Notes: a model not told the origin generated them from the letters alone. A stretch of 51,344 nucleotides of DNA from Candidatus Saccharimonadota bacterium (GCA_017545485.1 JAFWMY010000019.1:1-51344); one strand, 5' to 3'; counted from the stretch's first letter, positions 17,000 to 25,833 are shown. Numbers and translations: made by a program.

Positions 17000-18910
17000 A
17001 TGTTAAAGGCCATAAGCAATTTTTATGTAGTAACGTTACTATTTTGTACGCTTACTGTCGGTCTTATCCTCTCTTCCTCTACAACTTCCTCCGCTTCCAC
17101 CACTGCTGATGCAGCAGTCACAGTAGGCTCAGCCTGTTCCATGACTGCTACGGTAGACACTCCACATAATGCAGAAGTGCCTAATGGTACTAATAGGACA
17201 GAAATAGGTACTACCACACTAAATACTATATGTAATGATAGTGGAGGATTCGCTATTTATGCTGTAGGTTATTCTAACAATGAATATGGTAATAATACTA
17301 TGATAAACCAAGCAGATAGTAATATTACCTTTAACACAGGTACTGCTACTTCAGGCAGTAATTCTAACTGGTCTATGAAATTATCACAAGTTACTACTGG
17401 CACCTTTGCTACTACCATAGATAATAGCTTTAATAACTATCATAATGTACCAGCTACTTATACTAAAGTAGCCCATAGAGACTCTGCTACTGATGCAGTT
17501 TCTGCTAATCCTGCTACTGGTACGTCTATTAGTGCTACTTACCAGACTTTCATCTCTCCTACCCAGGCTTCTGGTACTTATCAAGGTAAAGTAAAGTATA
17601 CTATGGTGCATCCAGCGAGTGAGATACCGGCGCAACCACAAACCGCTACATCTGGTTGCATTAATTATTTCGCGAATACAACTACGGCGGAAGGTACTAT
17701 GGGCTGCCAATCCATTTCAGCCTCGGCTACTTCTGCTACACTGCTTGCTTCTAACTTTTCTAGGACTGGCTATGGCTTTGCTGGCTGGTCTGACGCCTAT
17801 GACTATGAGACTAATCCAAATGCTCACTTTTACGGTCCGCAGGAAGATATTACCTTTACCGCAGGACAATATACTGGCGCTAACAATGGTCTAGCTCTCT
17901 ATGCCGTATGGGTGAAGTCTGCTGGTAGCTTGCAGGACGCCTCTAAGGTCGCCACACTCTGCGGTACTGGTACCGGAAGCCTCACCACTGCACCAACTGA
18001 CGGCACGGCTAACCTCGCTTCAGTCTCTGCCCTTACCGATGAGCGTGATAATGAGACTTACGCCATCGCTAAACTCGCGGATGGTAAATGTTGGATGATA
18101 GAAAACTTAAGACTAGAAGCTGAAAACACCAGAACTGCCGAGAAACAGGCTCTCGCACAGGGCTATGGTGCATCTACTACTTATGGTAATTTCTCTGGTC
18201 TCGCGGATGCGGAATCTGCTAGTTTCTCATCTACCTATTCTGCCAATAGTCTTTATTATTCTGGTACTCAAAGCGGTACTGCTAGTATAAATATCGGTAC
18301 ATATAATTATCCAGGCAATCGTATGCCTCGTTACAATAACTTAAATACTCAATCTAGAGCGTCTAACCCAACTAGTAACATATTCTCAAGCGACAATACT
18401 GTTGGTGGTATGTATAGTTATGGCAACTATTACACTTGGCACGCCGCTATCGCTAATCTCACTTATAATGGTTATAATAATATTAGTACGATAAGTACAT
18501 CTCTTTGCCCTACTGGTTGGAGATTACCAAGAAGCGGTGATAAGACTAGAATAACATCAAATGATGATAATGATTTTTGGAATCTCATAGTAGACGCAAT
18601 AAATGGCGGCACAAATCCAGCTAACTATGATAGCCAAACTATGCCATATTACACTGATGCTAGTGAGGCTGGTCCAGTAGTAGCCAAACTCAGGAATTAT
18701 CCTAATAACTTCATCTACTCTGGCTACTTTCGTGGGTCGTCTGCCTATGGTAGAGGTAGTGGTGGCGATTATTGGTCATTTACTGCGTATGATTACAGTA
18801 GTTCGTATGCAATGGACCTAAATAATTCCCCGCGCGCTTACCCAGGTACGGCTAATGATAGTAAGTATGAAGGCCACAGTATTAGGTGTACGGTATCGGC
18901 CAGTACTTAA
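17000..18910 (+). CDS. Secreted InlB-repeat and FISUMP-domain surface protein
   Basis: A 636-residue surface protein. An in-frame start at 16907 is rejected because it precedes the promoter; ATG 17000 gives a signal peptide (about 1-35: Lys-Ala start, hydrophobic YVVTLLFCTLTVGLIL, then Ser/Thr/Ala). Residues 40-195 are a Thr/Ser/Asn-rich beta module with repeated Gly-Thr motifs. Around 225-300 lies a Listeria-Bacteroides (InlB B-type) repeat, with FSRTGYGFAGWSDA and LALYAVW. The C-terminal 330 residues are a FISUMP domain (LADGKCWMIENLRL, GNYYTWHAAIA, SLCPTGWRLPRSGD, HSIRCTVS). There is no sortase motif or C-terminal anchor. The likely location is the cell surface; the ligand is unknown. It resembles the truncated gene at the left edge. 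Confidence 0.9.
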   Translation: MLKAISNFYVVTLLFCTLTVGLILSSSTTSSASTTADAAVTVGSACSMTATVDTPHNAEVPNGTNRTEIGTTTLNTICNDSGGFAIYAVGYSNNEYGNNTMINQADSNITFNTGTATSGSNSNWSMKLSQVTTGTFATTIDNSFNNYHNVPATYTKVAHRDSATDAVSANPATGTSISATYQTFISPTQASGTYQGKVKYTMVHPASEIPAQPQTATSGCINYFANTTTAEGTMGCQSISASATSATLLASNFSRTGYGFAGWSDAYDYETNPNAHFYGPQEDITFTAGQYTGANNGLALYAVWVKSAGSLQDASKVATLCGTGTGSLTTAPTDGTANLASVSALTDERDNETYAIAKLADGKCWMIENLRLEAENTRTAEKQALAQGYGASTTYGNFSGLADAESASFSSTYSANSLYYSGTQSGTASINIGTYNYPGNRMPRYNNLNTQSRASNPTSNIFSSDNTVGGMYSYGNYYTWHAAIANLTYNGYNNISTISTSLCPTGWRLPRSGDKTRITSNDDNDFWNLIVDAINGGTNPANYDSQTMPYYTDASEAGPVVAKLRNYPNNFIYSGYFRGSSAYGRGSGGDYWSFTAYDYSSSYAMDLNNSPRAYPGTANDSKYEGHSIRCTVSAST

Positions 18911-18922
18911 TATCAACTTCCA

Positions 18923-19126
18923 TTACTTCGAGCTTAAGTGCCAGTGGCCGCCGTATTCACATTTATAAACTGTGAGTTCGGGTGAGCCGTGGTCGTACTG
19001 GGCGACTTTCGCAGCAAGCTCGGCTTCTTCCTTGGTAGCATAGCAAATTTTATGAGTATCACCAACCCAGCAACGCTGGGGCTCGTAAGCCTGATTCGGA
19101 TTTAAGTGTTTATTTCGATTCGCCAT
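18923..19126 (-). CDS. Small Cys/His protein with C-terminal WHL motif
   Basis: A 67-residue protein. The centre ICYATKEEAELAAKVAQYDH resembles the helical part, and YKCEYGGHWHLSSK the tail, of small actinobacterial and phage proteins that end in CxxCxxWHLT; this comparison is from memory. The second cysteine of that motif is Gly here (CEYGGHWHL), so a classical zinc ribbon would need His or the upstream Cys residues. It has a very strong promoter of its own (TTGACA, 17 bp, TATAAT) placing the ATG 8 nt from the -10 box, so the gene looks real and well expressed. It is divergent from typA. Function is unknown. Confidence 0.7.
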   Translation of the reverse strand: MANRNKHLNPNQAYEPQRCWVGDTHKICYATKEEAELAAKVAQYDHGSPELTVYKCEYGGHWHLSSK

Positions 19127-19134
19127 ATCTTATT

Positions 19135-19163
19135 ATTATATCACAGATTGTAATTTTTGTCAA
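19135..19163 (-). promoter_or_regulatory. Perfect consensus promoter of the 67-residue protein
   Basis: On the minus strand TTGACA (19163-19158), exactly 17 bp, then TATAAT (19140-19135), with TGA before the -10. The ATG follows 8 nt later. It overlaps the divergent typA promoter. Confidence 0.8.
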
Positions 19164-19176
19164 TTTATGGTAAAAT
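19148..19176 (+). promoter_or_regulatory. typA promoter
   Basis: TTGTAA (19148-19153), 17-bp spacer, TAAAAT (19171-19176) with TGG extension. The -10 box ends 7 nt before the ATG at 19184. Confidence 0.65.
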
Positions 19177-19183
19177 AGCCCTT

Positions 19184-20998
19184 ATGACTTTAAACAAAGA
19201 CAAAATTCGGAATGTGGCGATTATCGCACATGTTGACCACGGGAAGACCACGCTAGTTGATGGTCTACTTAAGCAGTCTCATACTTTTCGCGATAACCAG
19301 GCGGAAATGTCGCAGACGCTGATTATGGACTCGTTGGACCAGGAACATGAGCGGGGAATTACTATCACCGCGAAGCAGACCTGTGTGTATTATGATGGCT
19401 ATAAAATAAATATCATTGACACGCCAGGGCATGCGGATTTTTCGGGCGAAGTAGAGCGGACTCTAAATATGGCAGATGGGGTACTGTTAATCGTAGATGC
19501 TCAGGAAGGGCCGATGCCACAGACGAAATTCGTGTTATCTAAAGCGTTGGCGTTAGGTTTGAAGCCAGTGGTAGTAATCAATAAAATTGATAAGCCAGCT
19601 GCGCGAATTAATGAGGTTTTAAGCGAAGTTGAGTCTCTATTTTTGGAGCTTGCAACAGATGAATCGCAATTATTTTATCCGGTATATTATGCGATTGCAC
19701 GCGAAGGCCGGGCTGGAAAAACTACAGAGCTAGATGATGATTTACATGTGATATTTGATTCAATCATTAATGATATTCCGGCACCGGATGTGGATGAAAA
19801 TGCCGAGTCGGCACAGTTGCTGGTCGCGGCACTTGCAGGCGATAATTATCTTGGTAAGTACTGCATCGGTAAAATTTTTAAAGGTAAATTAAAGAAGAAT
19901 CAAAATGTAAAAATTCTGCATAATAATGAAATCAAAAATAGCAAGATTGATAATTTGTTTATCTATAAAGGGCTTGGTAAGGAAGAAGTGGCGGAGGCGG
20001 TTGCGGGGGATATTGTGGCAATTACTGGAGTTTCGGAAGCAAATATTGGAGATACGATTGCGACCGGTGACAATCCGGAGGCTTTGCCTGGGATTGAGCT
20101 AGAGGCTCCGACTCTGTCGGTATATATCGGGCCAAATACCTCGCCGCTAAAGGGACGTGAAGGCGAATTTACGACTTCACGACAAATTGCTGAGAGATTA
20201 GAAAAAGAGCTTGAAACCAATATTGCGTTAAAAATCCAGCCGGATGGTTTGGGTTATAAAGTGTCTGGTCGGGGTGAATTGCATTTGTCTGTACTAATTG
20301 AAACAATGCGCCGTGAAGGATACGAAATGGAAGTAGGCCGACCGGAAGTAGTTTATCGTGAAATTGACGGAACAAAATGCGAGCCAATTGAAGACTTGAC
20401 GATTGAAGTGGATCCGGAATTTGTCGGTGCAGTGTCACAGGAACTCGGTATTCGTAAAGCGGAGCTAAAGACACAAGAAATGACAACGACTGGTGCAACG
20501 CGTTTTGTCTATGAGATATCTACAGCAGCATTAATCGGACTTCGTAATAATTTGCTGACGGCTACTAAGGGTACGGCAATCATGTCGTCGCTTCCTTCGG
20601 GATATCGTCCAGTGGAAGGACGCTATAAACCAGAGCGAAATGGTGCTTTAGTATCATTTGAGAGTGGCGTTTCTACTGCGTATGCGTTGGATGCAGCTCA
20701 GGCTCGTGGTATTTTGTTCATTCCGCCGCAAGTGCCTGTGTATCAGGGGATGATTGTGGGCCTTTCAAATAAAAAAGATGACCTTGATATTAATATTTGT
20801 CGTGAAAAACAATTAACAAACATGCGAACTCACGCTTCTGACGGAGCGATTCAACTAACGCCTTATACGCAATTGTCTTTGGAACAATGTTTAGACTTCT
20901 TGCTAGACGATGAGCTGTTAGAGGTGACACCAAAATCTTTGAGACTACGCAAAAGACAACTAGACCCAATTAAAAGGAAAAGAGAGAATCGCAATTAA
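19184..20998 (+). CDS. typA: Translational GTPase TypA/BipA
   Basis: TypA/BipA is a ribosome-binding GTPase involved in 50S assembly and stress or low-temperature growth. The 604-residue protein matches family length. G motifs are AHVDHGKTTLVDG (G1), RGITITAKQ (G2), DTPGHADF (G3) and NKIDKP (G4). The later EF-G-like domains include GRGELHLSVLIETMRREGYE, and the C-terminal domain ends with a basic RLRKRQLDPIKRKRENRN tail. The upstream in-frame start at 19157 is rejected since it lies before the -10 box. The DUF262 gene follows after 20 nt with its own Shine-Dalgarno, possibly cotranscribed. Confidence 0.97.
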   Translation: MTLNKDKIRNVAIIAHVDHGKTTLVDGLLKQSHTFRDNQAEMSQTLIMDSLDQEHERGITITAKQTCVYYDGYKINIIDTPGHADFSGEVERTLNMADGVLLIVDAQEGPMPQTKFVLSKALALGLKPVVVINKIDKPAARINEVLSEVESLFLELATDESQLFYPVYYAIAREGRAGKTTELDDDLHVIFDSIINDIPAPDVDENAESAQLLVAALAGDNYLGKYCIGKIFKGKLKKNQNVKILHNNEIKNSKIDNLFIYKGLGKEEVAEAVAGDIVAITGVSEANIGDTIATGDNPEALPGIELEAPTLSVYIGPNTSPLKGREGEFTTSRQIAERLEKELETNIALKIQPDGLGYKVSGRGELHLSVLIETMRREGYEMEVGRPEVVYREIDGTKCEPIEDLTIEVDPEFVGAVSQELGIRKAELKTQEMTTTGATRFVYEISTAALIGLRNNLLTATKGTAIMSSLPSGYRPVEGRYKPERNGALVSFESGVSTAYALDAAQARGILFIPPQVPVYQGMIVGLSNKKDDLDINICREKQLTNMRTHASDGAIQLTPYTQLSLEQCLDFLLDDELLEVTPKSLRLRKRQLDPIKRKRENRN

Positions 20999-21018
20999 AA
21001 TCTAATAAAGGAGGAAAA

Positions 21019-23142
21019 ATGAAAGCGATTGATGAAAAAATAGGAAAATTTGTCGGCAACAGCGACACGGTATTTATTATTCCACCTTTTCAAAGGAACT
21101 ATTCATGGGATGAAGAGCAATGCGAAGAGCTATTCAACGATATACTAGATTCTGTCGCGAAAGGGAAAAGTCACTATATCGGTAACATCGTATATTATGT
21201 GGGGGAGAATAATCGTGCAGGGTTTAGTGAATACATCTTGGTGGACGGTCAGCAAAGAATTACTTCAATTTTGTTATTGCTTTCGGCAATTAGAAATAGG
21301 CTACCAAAAAATGAAGCAGATAAGTTGGAACGAAAATTTCTAATAAATGAAGACGAAGACGATGAAAGATTTAGAGTTAAATTAAAACAAACCGAAAACG
21401 ACTCAAGGGTATTTGAAAAAATTATTGAAAAAGATAAATTTTCAGGTGATGGTACCACTAAACATGCAATTACTAATGAAGAGAAGAAAAATCGTCTCTT
21501 TCAAAATTATATGTATTTTTCAGATCGTTTATCTGAACTGGACGAGGATAAAATAACGGAATTTTATAATGCTACAGCTAACCTAGATATCGTAGATTTA
21601 AACTTGAAGATAGAAGATGATCTTGAAGCAGTTCAAAAAATATTTGAAAAAATAAATTCAACCGGCAAAGAACTCTCAATCGCTGATTTAATTAGAAACT
21701 ATCTTTTGGTGTCGAAAAGTTCAGATATTCAACAAAAACTTTATAACGATTATTGGGTGAAGATAGAGGACCTCTACGAAGACAAAGAAAAAATTTCGGA
21801 CTTTGCTAAACATTATTTAATTACAAAGAGAGGTATTTGGGCGGAAGAGAAAAAGATTTATAGTACCTTTAAGTCATATTTTGATAACGCAGATATGGAA
21901 AAAGAAGAAATTTTGAGTGAAATTCTTAAGTATTCAAAATATTATAACTGGTTGATTAGCGAAAAATGCCCAGACGATGGTATCAATATTATTGTTAAAG
22001 AGTTGAATGTTTTAAAATCCGATGATATGTATAGCCTACTCTTAGTATTATTTGATAAAATGTACAATACTGACAGAGTTACTTTCAAAAAAATATTAGA
22101 TGTTCTGACTGATTTTATGATAAGATACCGCATCGTGTCTCCTGTTAATGGTAGTGGCGACATCCGAAAGACCTTATTCACTTTGCTCTCTAAAATTACT
22201 AATAATGAAATTGAACTAAGCTATGATGCAATTCTACATGAATTATCAAATAGCCCATCACCGGGTGGACGTTTCCCAGATGATAATGAATTCAAAGCCG
22301 CACTAAGAGAATACGTAAATACTGGTTATGCTAGAGCTTTGCTTTATAAACTAGAATATAAAGAGATAAAAAATATTCCAGTAGATATTAGAAAAGCTAC
22401 GGTGGAACATCTCATGCCTCAAACTCTTTCTGAAAAGTGGAAAAAGTATTTGGGTGGCGAAGAAAAGGCCTCTTTGATTTATAACACTTATATTAATAAT
22501 ATTGGGAATCTAGCTTTATTATCTAGGCCATTAAATTCTGAAAATTCTAATGATGTTTGGAAGAATAAAAAGAAAAACATCGCTGCATCTCAATTTATTT
22601 TAACTAATACAATTGATATGAATTGCAAATGGGATGATACAGCTATAATTAACAGGTGCAATTATTTGACCGAGCTTGCTTTGAAACATATTACAGCTCC
22701 TTTGCCACGGGATAGGGACTATGAAACGGTTGAAGTGACTGATGATTTTCTATCAGGATTATATGATGCTAAAGATATAAATTTCAATGTAACTGGTAGA
22801 GCGGTGAAATCTGTAATATTTGATAATCACCCTTATGCCGTAGGTGGGTGGTTTGAACTAGTTCCAAAAGTTTGTAAAATTTTATATGAACACAATAAAG
22901 ACAAGTTTGATGATATAGTTAGAGAAAATAGAATTCATAAATCAACATTCAAAACATCTTATTATAGAGGAAAAGACCCAATTATTTGTACAGAAGAAAA
23001 ATACCTGATTAGTTCTTACCATTTGAAAGGGACGGAATATTATATAGAGTCTGCTCTGAGTGCAAACCGAGCAATTTATTACGCTTTAGAGTTTATGAAA
23101 GAGTTTGGTTTATTAGACAGTTTTAAAGTTGAAATTGAATAG
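21019..23142 (+). CDS. DUF262/DUF1524 protein, GmrSD-like (putative defence nuclease)
   Basis: A 707-residue protein. The N-terminal DUF262 (ParB/Srx-like NTPase) domain has PPFQRNYSWDEEQ (22-34) and DGQQRITS (76-83). A DUF1524 (HNH-like) domain follows, with His464 in VEHLMPQ and IGNLALLSRPLNSENSN, the usual His-Asn pattern. This pairing defines the GmrSD type IV restriction enzymes that cut modified DNA, and is shared with some phosphorothioate-linked defence proteins. The last 120 residues, containing YYIESALSANRAIYYALEFM, resemble a module I remember recurring at the end of such nucleases. AAGGAGG (21008-21014) lies 4 nt before the ATG. It is the only evident defence gene here; activity and target are inferred. 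Confidence 0.82.
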   Translation: MKAIDEKIGKFVGNSDTVFIIPPFQRNYSWDEEQCEELFNDILDSVAKGKSHYIGNIVYYVGENNRAGFSEYILVDGQQRITSILLLLSAIRNRLPKNEADKLERKFLINEDEDDERFRVKLKQTENDSRVFEKIIEKDKFSGDGTTKHAITNEEKKNRLFQNYMYFSDRLSELDEDKITEFYNATANLDIVDLNLKIEDDLEAVQKIFEKINSTGKELSIADLIRNYLLVSKSSDIQQKLYNDYWVKIEDLYEDKEKISDFAKHYLITKRGIWAEEKKIYSTFKSYFDNADMEKEEILSEILKYSKYYNWLISEKCPDDGINIIVKELNVLKSDDMYSLLLVLFDKMYNTDRVTFKKILDVLTDFMIRYRIVSPVNGSGDIRKTLFTLLSKITNNEIELSYDAILHELSNSPSPGGRFPDDNEFKAALREYVNTGYARALLYKLEYKEIKNIPVDIRKATVEHLMPQTLSEKWKKYLGGEEKASLIYNTYINNIGNLALLSRPLNSENSNDVWKNKKKNIAASQFILTNTIDMNCKWDDTAIINRCNYLTELALKHITAPLPRDRDYETVEVTDDFLSGLYDAKDINFNVTGRAVKSVIFDNHPYAVGGWFELVPKVCKILYEHNKDKFDDIVRENRIHKSTFKTSYYRGKDPIICTEEKYLISSYHLKGTEYYIESALSANRAIYYALEFMKEFGLLDSFKVEIE

Positions 23143-23146
23143 TTCT

Positions 23147-23896
23147 ATGGGATACTTAATTGATAGCCATTGCCATTTGCATGATAGAGAATTCTTTACT
23201 GCTGAGCAGGCAGAAGAGATGTTGAAACGAGCAAATGAGGCAGGCGTAAAGAAAATCATATGCATTGGAACATCTCATGAAGATTCGTTGGCTGCACGAG
23301 ATTTTGCAGCCCAGCATGATAATGTATTTTGGACCTATGGGGTACACCCGGAAGGAGCCGCCAAAAAGGACAAGAATGAACGGCTAGTTTTCCAAAAGGT
23401 TAAATCTCAGCTCCCTGTAGCAATTGGTGAAGTGGGGCTAGATTATCACTACGATGGATATAATCGTGAAGCGCAAATTAAGTTATTTGAGAAAATGCTA
23501 CAACTAGCTCAGGACAATGACTTACCAGTTTCGTTCCATATAAGGGAAGCATATCAGGATTTTTTCCCAGTAGTGGCAAATTTCCCTAAAATCAGAGGCG
23601 TAGTACATTCATTTACAGACAGCAAGAAGGTCTTAAAGCGAGTTTTAAACGAAACCGAGTTTTATATAGGGGTAAATGGGCTTGCGACATATTCTACTTT
23701 GCCAACTCCTCCACTAGAGAGAATTTTACTTGAAACAGATGCTCCGTTCTTGACACCTGTACCGTTTCGTGGTATAATTAATGAACCGGCCTATATTCAC
23801 GAGATAGCCGAATGGCTAGCTGCGAAATTAGGCACAGAGTTCAAAATTATAGAGAGGGAGACCACGAACAATGCAAGAAAACTATTCGGAATTTAA
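23147..23896 (+). CDS. tatD: TatD family metal-dependent hydrolase
   Basis: TatD proteins are TIM-barrel metal-dependent deoxyribonucleases. Motifs are DSHCHLHD near the N-terminus (His-x-His), GEVGLDYHYDGYNREAQ, HIREAYQDF, a histidine in VVHSFTDS, and the terminal LLETDAPFLTPVPFRG. The 249-residue length fits the family. ATG 23147, 4 nt after the DUF262 stop, is preferred to an overlapping TTG at 23129; neither has a clear ribosome binding site. The stretch encoding the LTPVPFRG region also holds a consensus promoter (23750-23778). Its end overlaps a small ORF by 26 bp. Confidence 0.93.
   Translation: MGYLIDSHCHLHDREFFTAEQAEEMLKRANEAGVKKIICIGTSHEDSLAARDFAAQHDNVFWTYGVHPEGAAKKDKNERLVFQKVKSQLPVAIGEVGLDYHYDGYNREAQIKLFEKMLQLAQDNDLPVSFHIREAYQDFFPVVANFPKIRGVVHSFTDSKKVLKRVLNETEFYIGVNGLATYSTLPTPPLERILLETDAPFLTPVPFRGIINEPAYIHEIAEWLAAKLGTEFKIIERETTNNARKLFGI
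23750..23778 (+). promoter_or_regulatory. Consensus promoter inside tatD
   Basis: TTGACA (23750-23755), exactly 17 bp, TATAAT (23773-23778) with TGG extension, all within the coding sequence. It points at the three small genes starting at 23871, 24002 and 24389. Confidence 0.6.
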
Positions 23897-24023
23897 GGTA
23901 CCGTCTTTTGCTAAGCCAGAGGCTTATAATTATGAAGCTATCACTAGTGACAGCAAGTCTGTTTTTGATGAATTAAATGCTATTTCTGAGGAGATTGAAA
24001 AATGTCGCTTAAAGAATTGTTAA
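23871..24023 (+). CDS. Small hypothetical protein (50 aa)
   Basis: A 50-residue reading frame starting MQENYSEFKV and ending in EEIEKCRLKNC. It is soluble, acidic in the middle and has no motif I recognise. Support comes from arrangement: a purine-rich GAGAGGGAG lies about 10 nt before the ATG, it overlaps tatD by 26 bp, and it overlaps the next gene by 22 bp, as expected for coupled translation. Its C-terminal region carries the GAGGAG ribosome binding site for the next gene. The chance that it is only a linker between its neighbours remains. Confidence 0.5.
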   Translation: MQENYSEFKVPSFAKPEAYNYEAITSDSKSVFDELNAISEEIEKCRLKNC

Positions 24024-24379
24024 AAGAGCCTTTTGCTATTTTTAAGGAAGCTCCTGCTCGTTATTCCTCTAAGATGAGCTATGACGATTTGGTGAATGCG
24101 GAGTCTGAGCTTGGTAGAACTCTTTTTGGCCCAATACCAATGGGACATCAGAGAGAGTTTTTTATGGCAAAAAGAAATGTTTGGATTTGGCATGAAAGTT
24201 ATTTAAACCATCAAGGCTCAATGGAAGAAATGACAATTCGCTACGAAGTGCGTCCAGCTGGAGTTTATAAGAGGGTCGGGAAAAATGGCTACGAAAAAAT
24301 TACTGGTAATGAGTTAGAAAACTTTCGTAAAGCCACTAAATCATATCTTGAACTTGTCAAAACAAAACTCTATTGCTAA
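24002..24379 (+). CDS. Conserved hypothetical protein (125 aa)
   Basis: A 125-residue soluble protein with no signal peptide or membrane helix. It is rich in aromatic residues around REFFMAKRNVWIWHESY and contains a charged C-terminal helix (ENFRKATKSYLELVKT). I associate proteins of this type with Saccharibacteria but know no function. The ATG at 24002 is supported by GAGGAG about 8 nt upstream. It lies between the 50-residue ORF and a membrane protein, and could be expressed from the promoter inside tatD. Confidence 0.75.
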   Translation: MSLKELLKEPFAIFKEAPARYSSKMSYDDLVNAESELGRTLFGPIPMGHQREFFMAKRNVWIWHESYLNHQGSMEEMTIRYEVRPAGVYKRVGKNGYEKITGNELENFRKATKSYLELVKTKLYC

Positions 24380-24388
24380 AATAGAGTT

Positions 24389-25000
24389 ATGGTAGACAAA
24401 GTAAGCGCTGAGGACTTAGCTAAAGCTTTTCAGGCGGAGGAGCCAGAAGAGGTAGTGGAACCTCAAGAAAAACCTTTAAAAAAGAACAAAAAAACAAAAT
24501 CTTCACGATTTACTATTTCTTTGATTGTGTTTGTGATTGGTCTAATCTCCCTAGTCGCTGGGCTTGTTTTTTTGGTTTTAAATATAATTAGTGCGCCTGA
24601 TACACCTGATGCGTTTTTCTTAACTAATGCGGAAGAATGGGTACTTGATGAACAAACTAATTGCGTGTCAGAAAATACCGAGGCAGCAACGAACTGTATT
24701 GGCGGGTCGGGCGTGATTTGGAAATTTACAGAGGTCGGTAAAGGCACTTTAACCACGAATAATCATATAAATGACTACGATTTTATTTGGGCAATAGATG
24801 GTGATACACTAAAGATTGAGACGGATTGGCTTTATACACTAAATAATGAGTATAAATATGAACTTAATCAGAGGGATGGAGTTCTAACTTTAACAGATGA
24901 AGATGATACTTTCAGATTTATAATGACAAAAAAGAAAGATGGGGGAGAAAAAGACAGCGAAAAAGTAGAGAACAGCAAAGAAGAAAATAGCGAAGAATAA
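24389..25000 (+). CDS. Single-pass membrane protein, hypothetical
   Basis: A 203-residue protein with an acidic N-terminal segment (1-25), a Lys-rich stretch (27-37), one hydrophobic helix (about 40-66, FTISLIVFVIGLISLVAGLV) and an exported domain of about 110 residues containing two cysteines (NCVSEN, NCIGG) and a repeated D/W-rich beta pattern, then a Lys/Glu tail. The topology is probably N-in, C-out. The domain resembles small DUF-type beta folds of CPR membrane proteins, without a firm match. A bidirectional terminator follows 20-45 nt after the stop. Confidence 0.7.
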   Translation: MVDKVSAEDLAKAFQAEEPEEVVEPQEKPLKKNKKTKSSRFTISLIVFVIGLISLVAGLVFLVLNIISAPDTPDAFFLTNAEEWVLDEQTNCVSENTEAATNCIGGSGVIWKFTEVGKGTLTTNNHINDYDFIWAIDGDTLKIETDWLYTLNNEYKYELNQRDGVLTLTDEDDTFRFIMTKKKDGGEKDSEKVENSKEENSEE

Positions 25001-25019
25001 GATAAAGGAATAAAACAGG

Positions 25020-25047
25020 AAAAAACCGCCTTTAGGCGGTTTTTTTC
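25020..25047. terminator. Bidirectional intrinsic terminator
   Basis: ACCGCC (25025-25030), loop TTTA, GGCGGT (25035-25040), flanked by A-run and T-run so that it works for both the plus-strand membrane protein and the minus-strand transglutaminase-like gene, whose stop is at the edge of the T-run. Confidence 0.9.
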
Positions 25048-25772
25048 TATAAGCTGTTTATAACATCAATAAGAGCTTCAGCCAAGTCCGTGGTTTCCTG
25101 TGTTGGTTCAGTTAACCAAGGTCTAGTAACAAACTCTTCCAATATTGAAGAACTGAGTGGCTTACCGTTTCTCTTATACGGGCAGAAGATATCCGGATTT
25201 GGGACATTACGCCCGACTCCAGACATAAAGCCATAGTCTTCTTTGTTTATGTCATACGACTTGCCATATTCTTCTAGCGCTTCAAATACGCCCTCTGAAG
25301 TTGCACGAGTTTTCATGCATTTGTATAGCGATTCACTAAGAGGATAGCTCCAAAAGGTATTGTATTCACAAAACCATTTTGGCTCTATGAGGTCAAAATG
25401 CTTTTTATACAATTCTTTCGGAACAACAAATGGAATGTTCCAAGCCGGATCTGCTACAAAATCTTCGTGACCGAAGGTAAATTCTACCCAGGCATGGCGG
25501 AAGATTGTATCGCTTTCCGTGATAAGTCCTTGCACAATTTTTGTGGTCGGAATCCCTCTTAAGGCGATCATGGCAAGTGCAGAACACTCGTAGCTTAAAT
25601 CGTCTTCAAGATAATTCTGTAACCTTCTGAACCAATTGGTTTCAGGGTCCAAATACCGCGAAAACTCAACTCCACAAAGATAAAGATATTGATTATCTTC
25701 CAGAATTAAGTTAATGGCGTGCTGATTAAGGCTAATTTTGCCATAATCATAATAGTTTCTTCCTTTTGACAC
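25047..25772 (-). CDS. Predicted transglutaminase-like (Cys-His-Asp) protein
   Basis: A 241-residue soluble protein. It matches the transglutaminase-like core pattern: Cys63 in YECSALAMIALRGIP, His93 in RHAWVEF and Asp108 in FVADPAWN, with the typical spacing and the GIP-hydrophobic strand between. This fold includes proteases, transglutaminases and peptide N-glycanase-like enzymes, so a cysteine hydrolase or acyl transferase is plausible. No signal peptide is seen. The GTG at 25772 must be the start because an in-frame TAA precedes it; a GGAG lies about 12 nt upstream. The promoter is a perfect TTGACA-17-TATAAT with a leader of roughly 55 nt. Specific function is unknown. Confidence 0.72.
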   Translation of the reverse strand: MSKGRNYYDYGKISLNQHAINLILEDNQYLYLCGVEFSRYLDPETNWFRRLQNYLEDDLSYECSALAMIALRGIPTTKIVQGLITESDTIFRHAWVEFTFGHEDFVADPAWNIPFVVPKELYKKHFDLIEPKWFCEYNTFWSYPLSESLYKCMKTRATSEGVFEALEEYGKSYDINKEDYGFMSGVGRNVPNPDIFCPYKRNGKPLSSSILEEFVTRPWLTEPTQETTDLAEALIDVINSL

Positions 25773-25833
25773 TTAAACATCACTCTCCTTTTTGTAAAGA
25801 ACTCTAAAATACTAAACAGCTATAGATTTGTTT

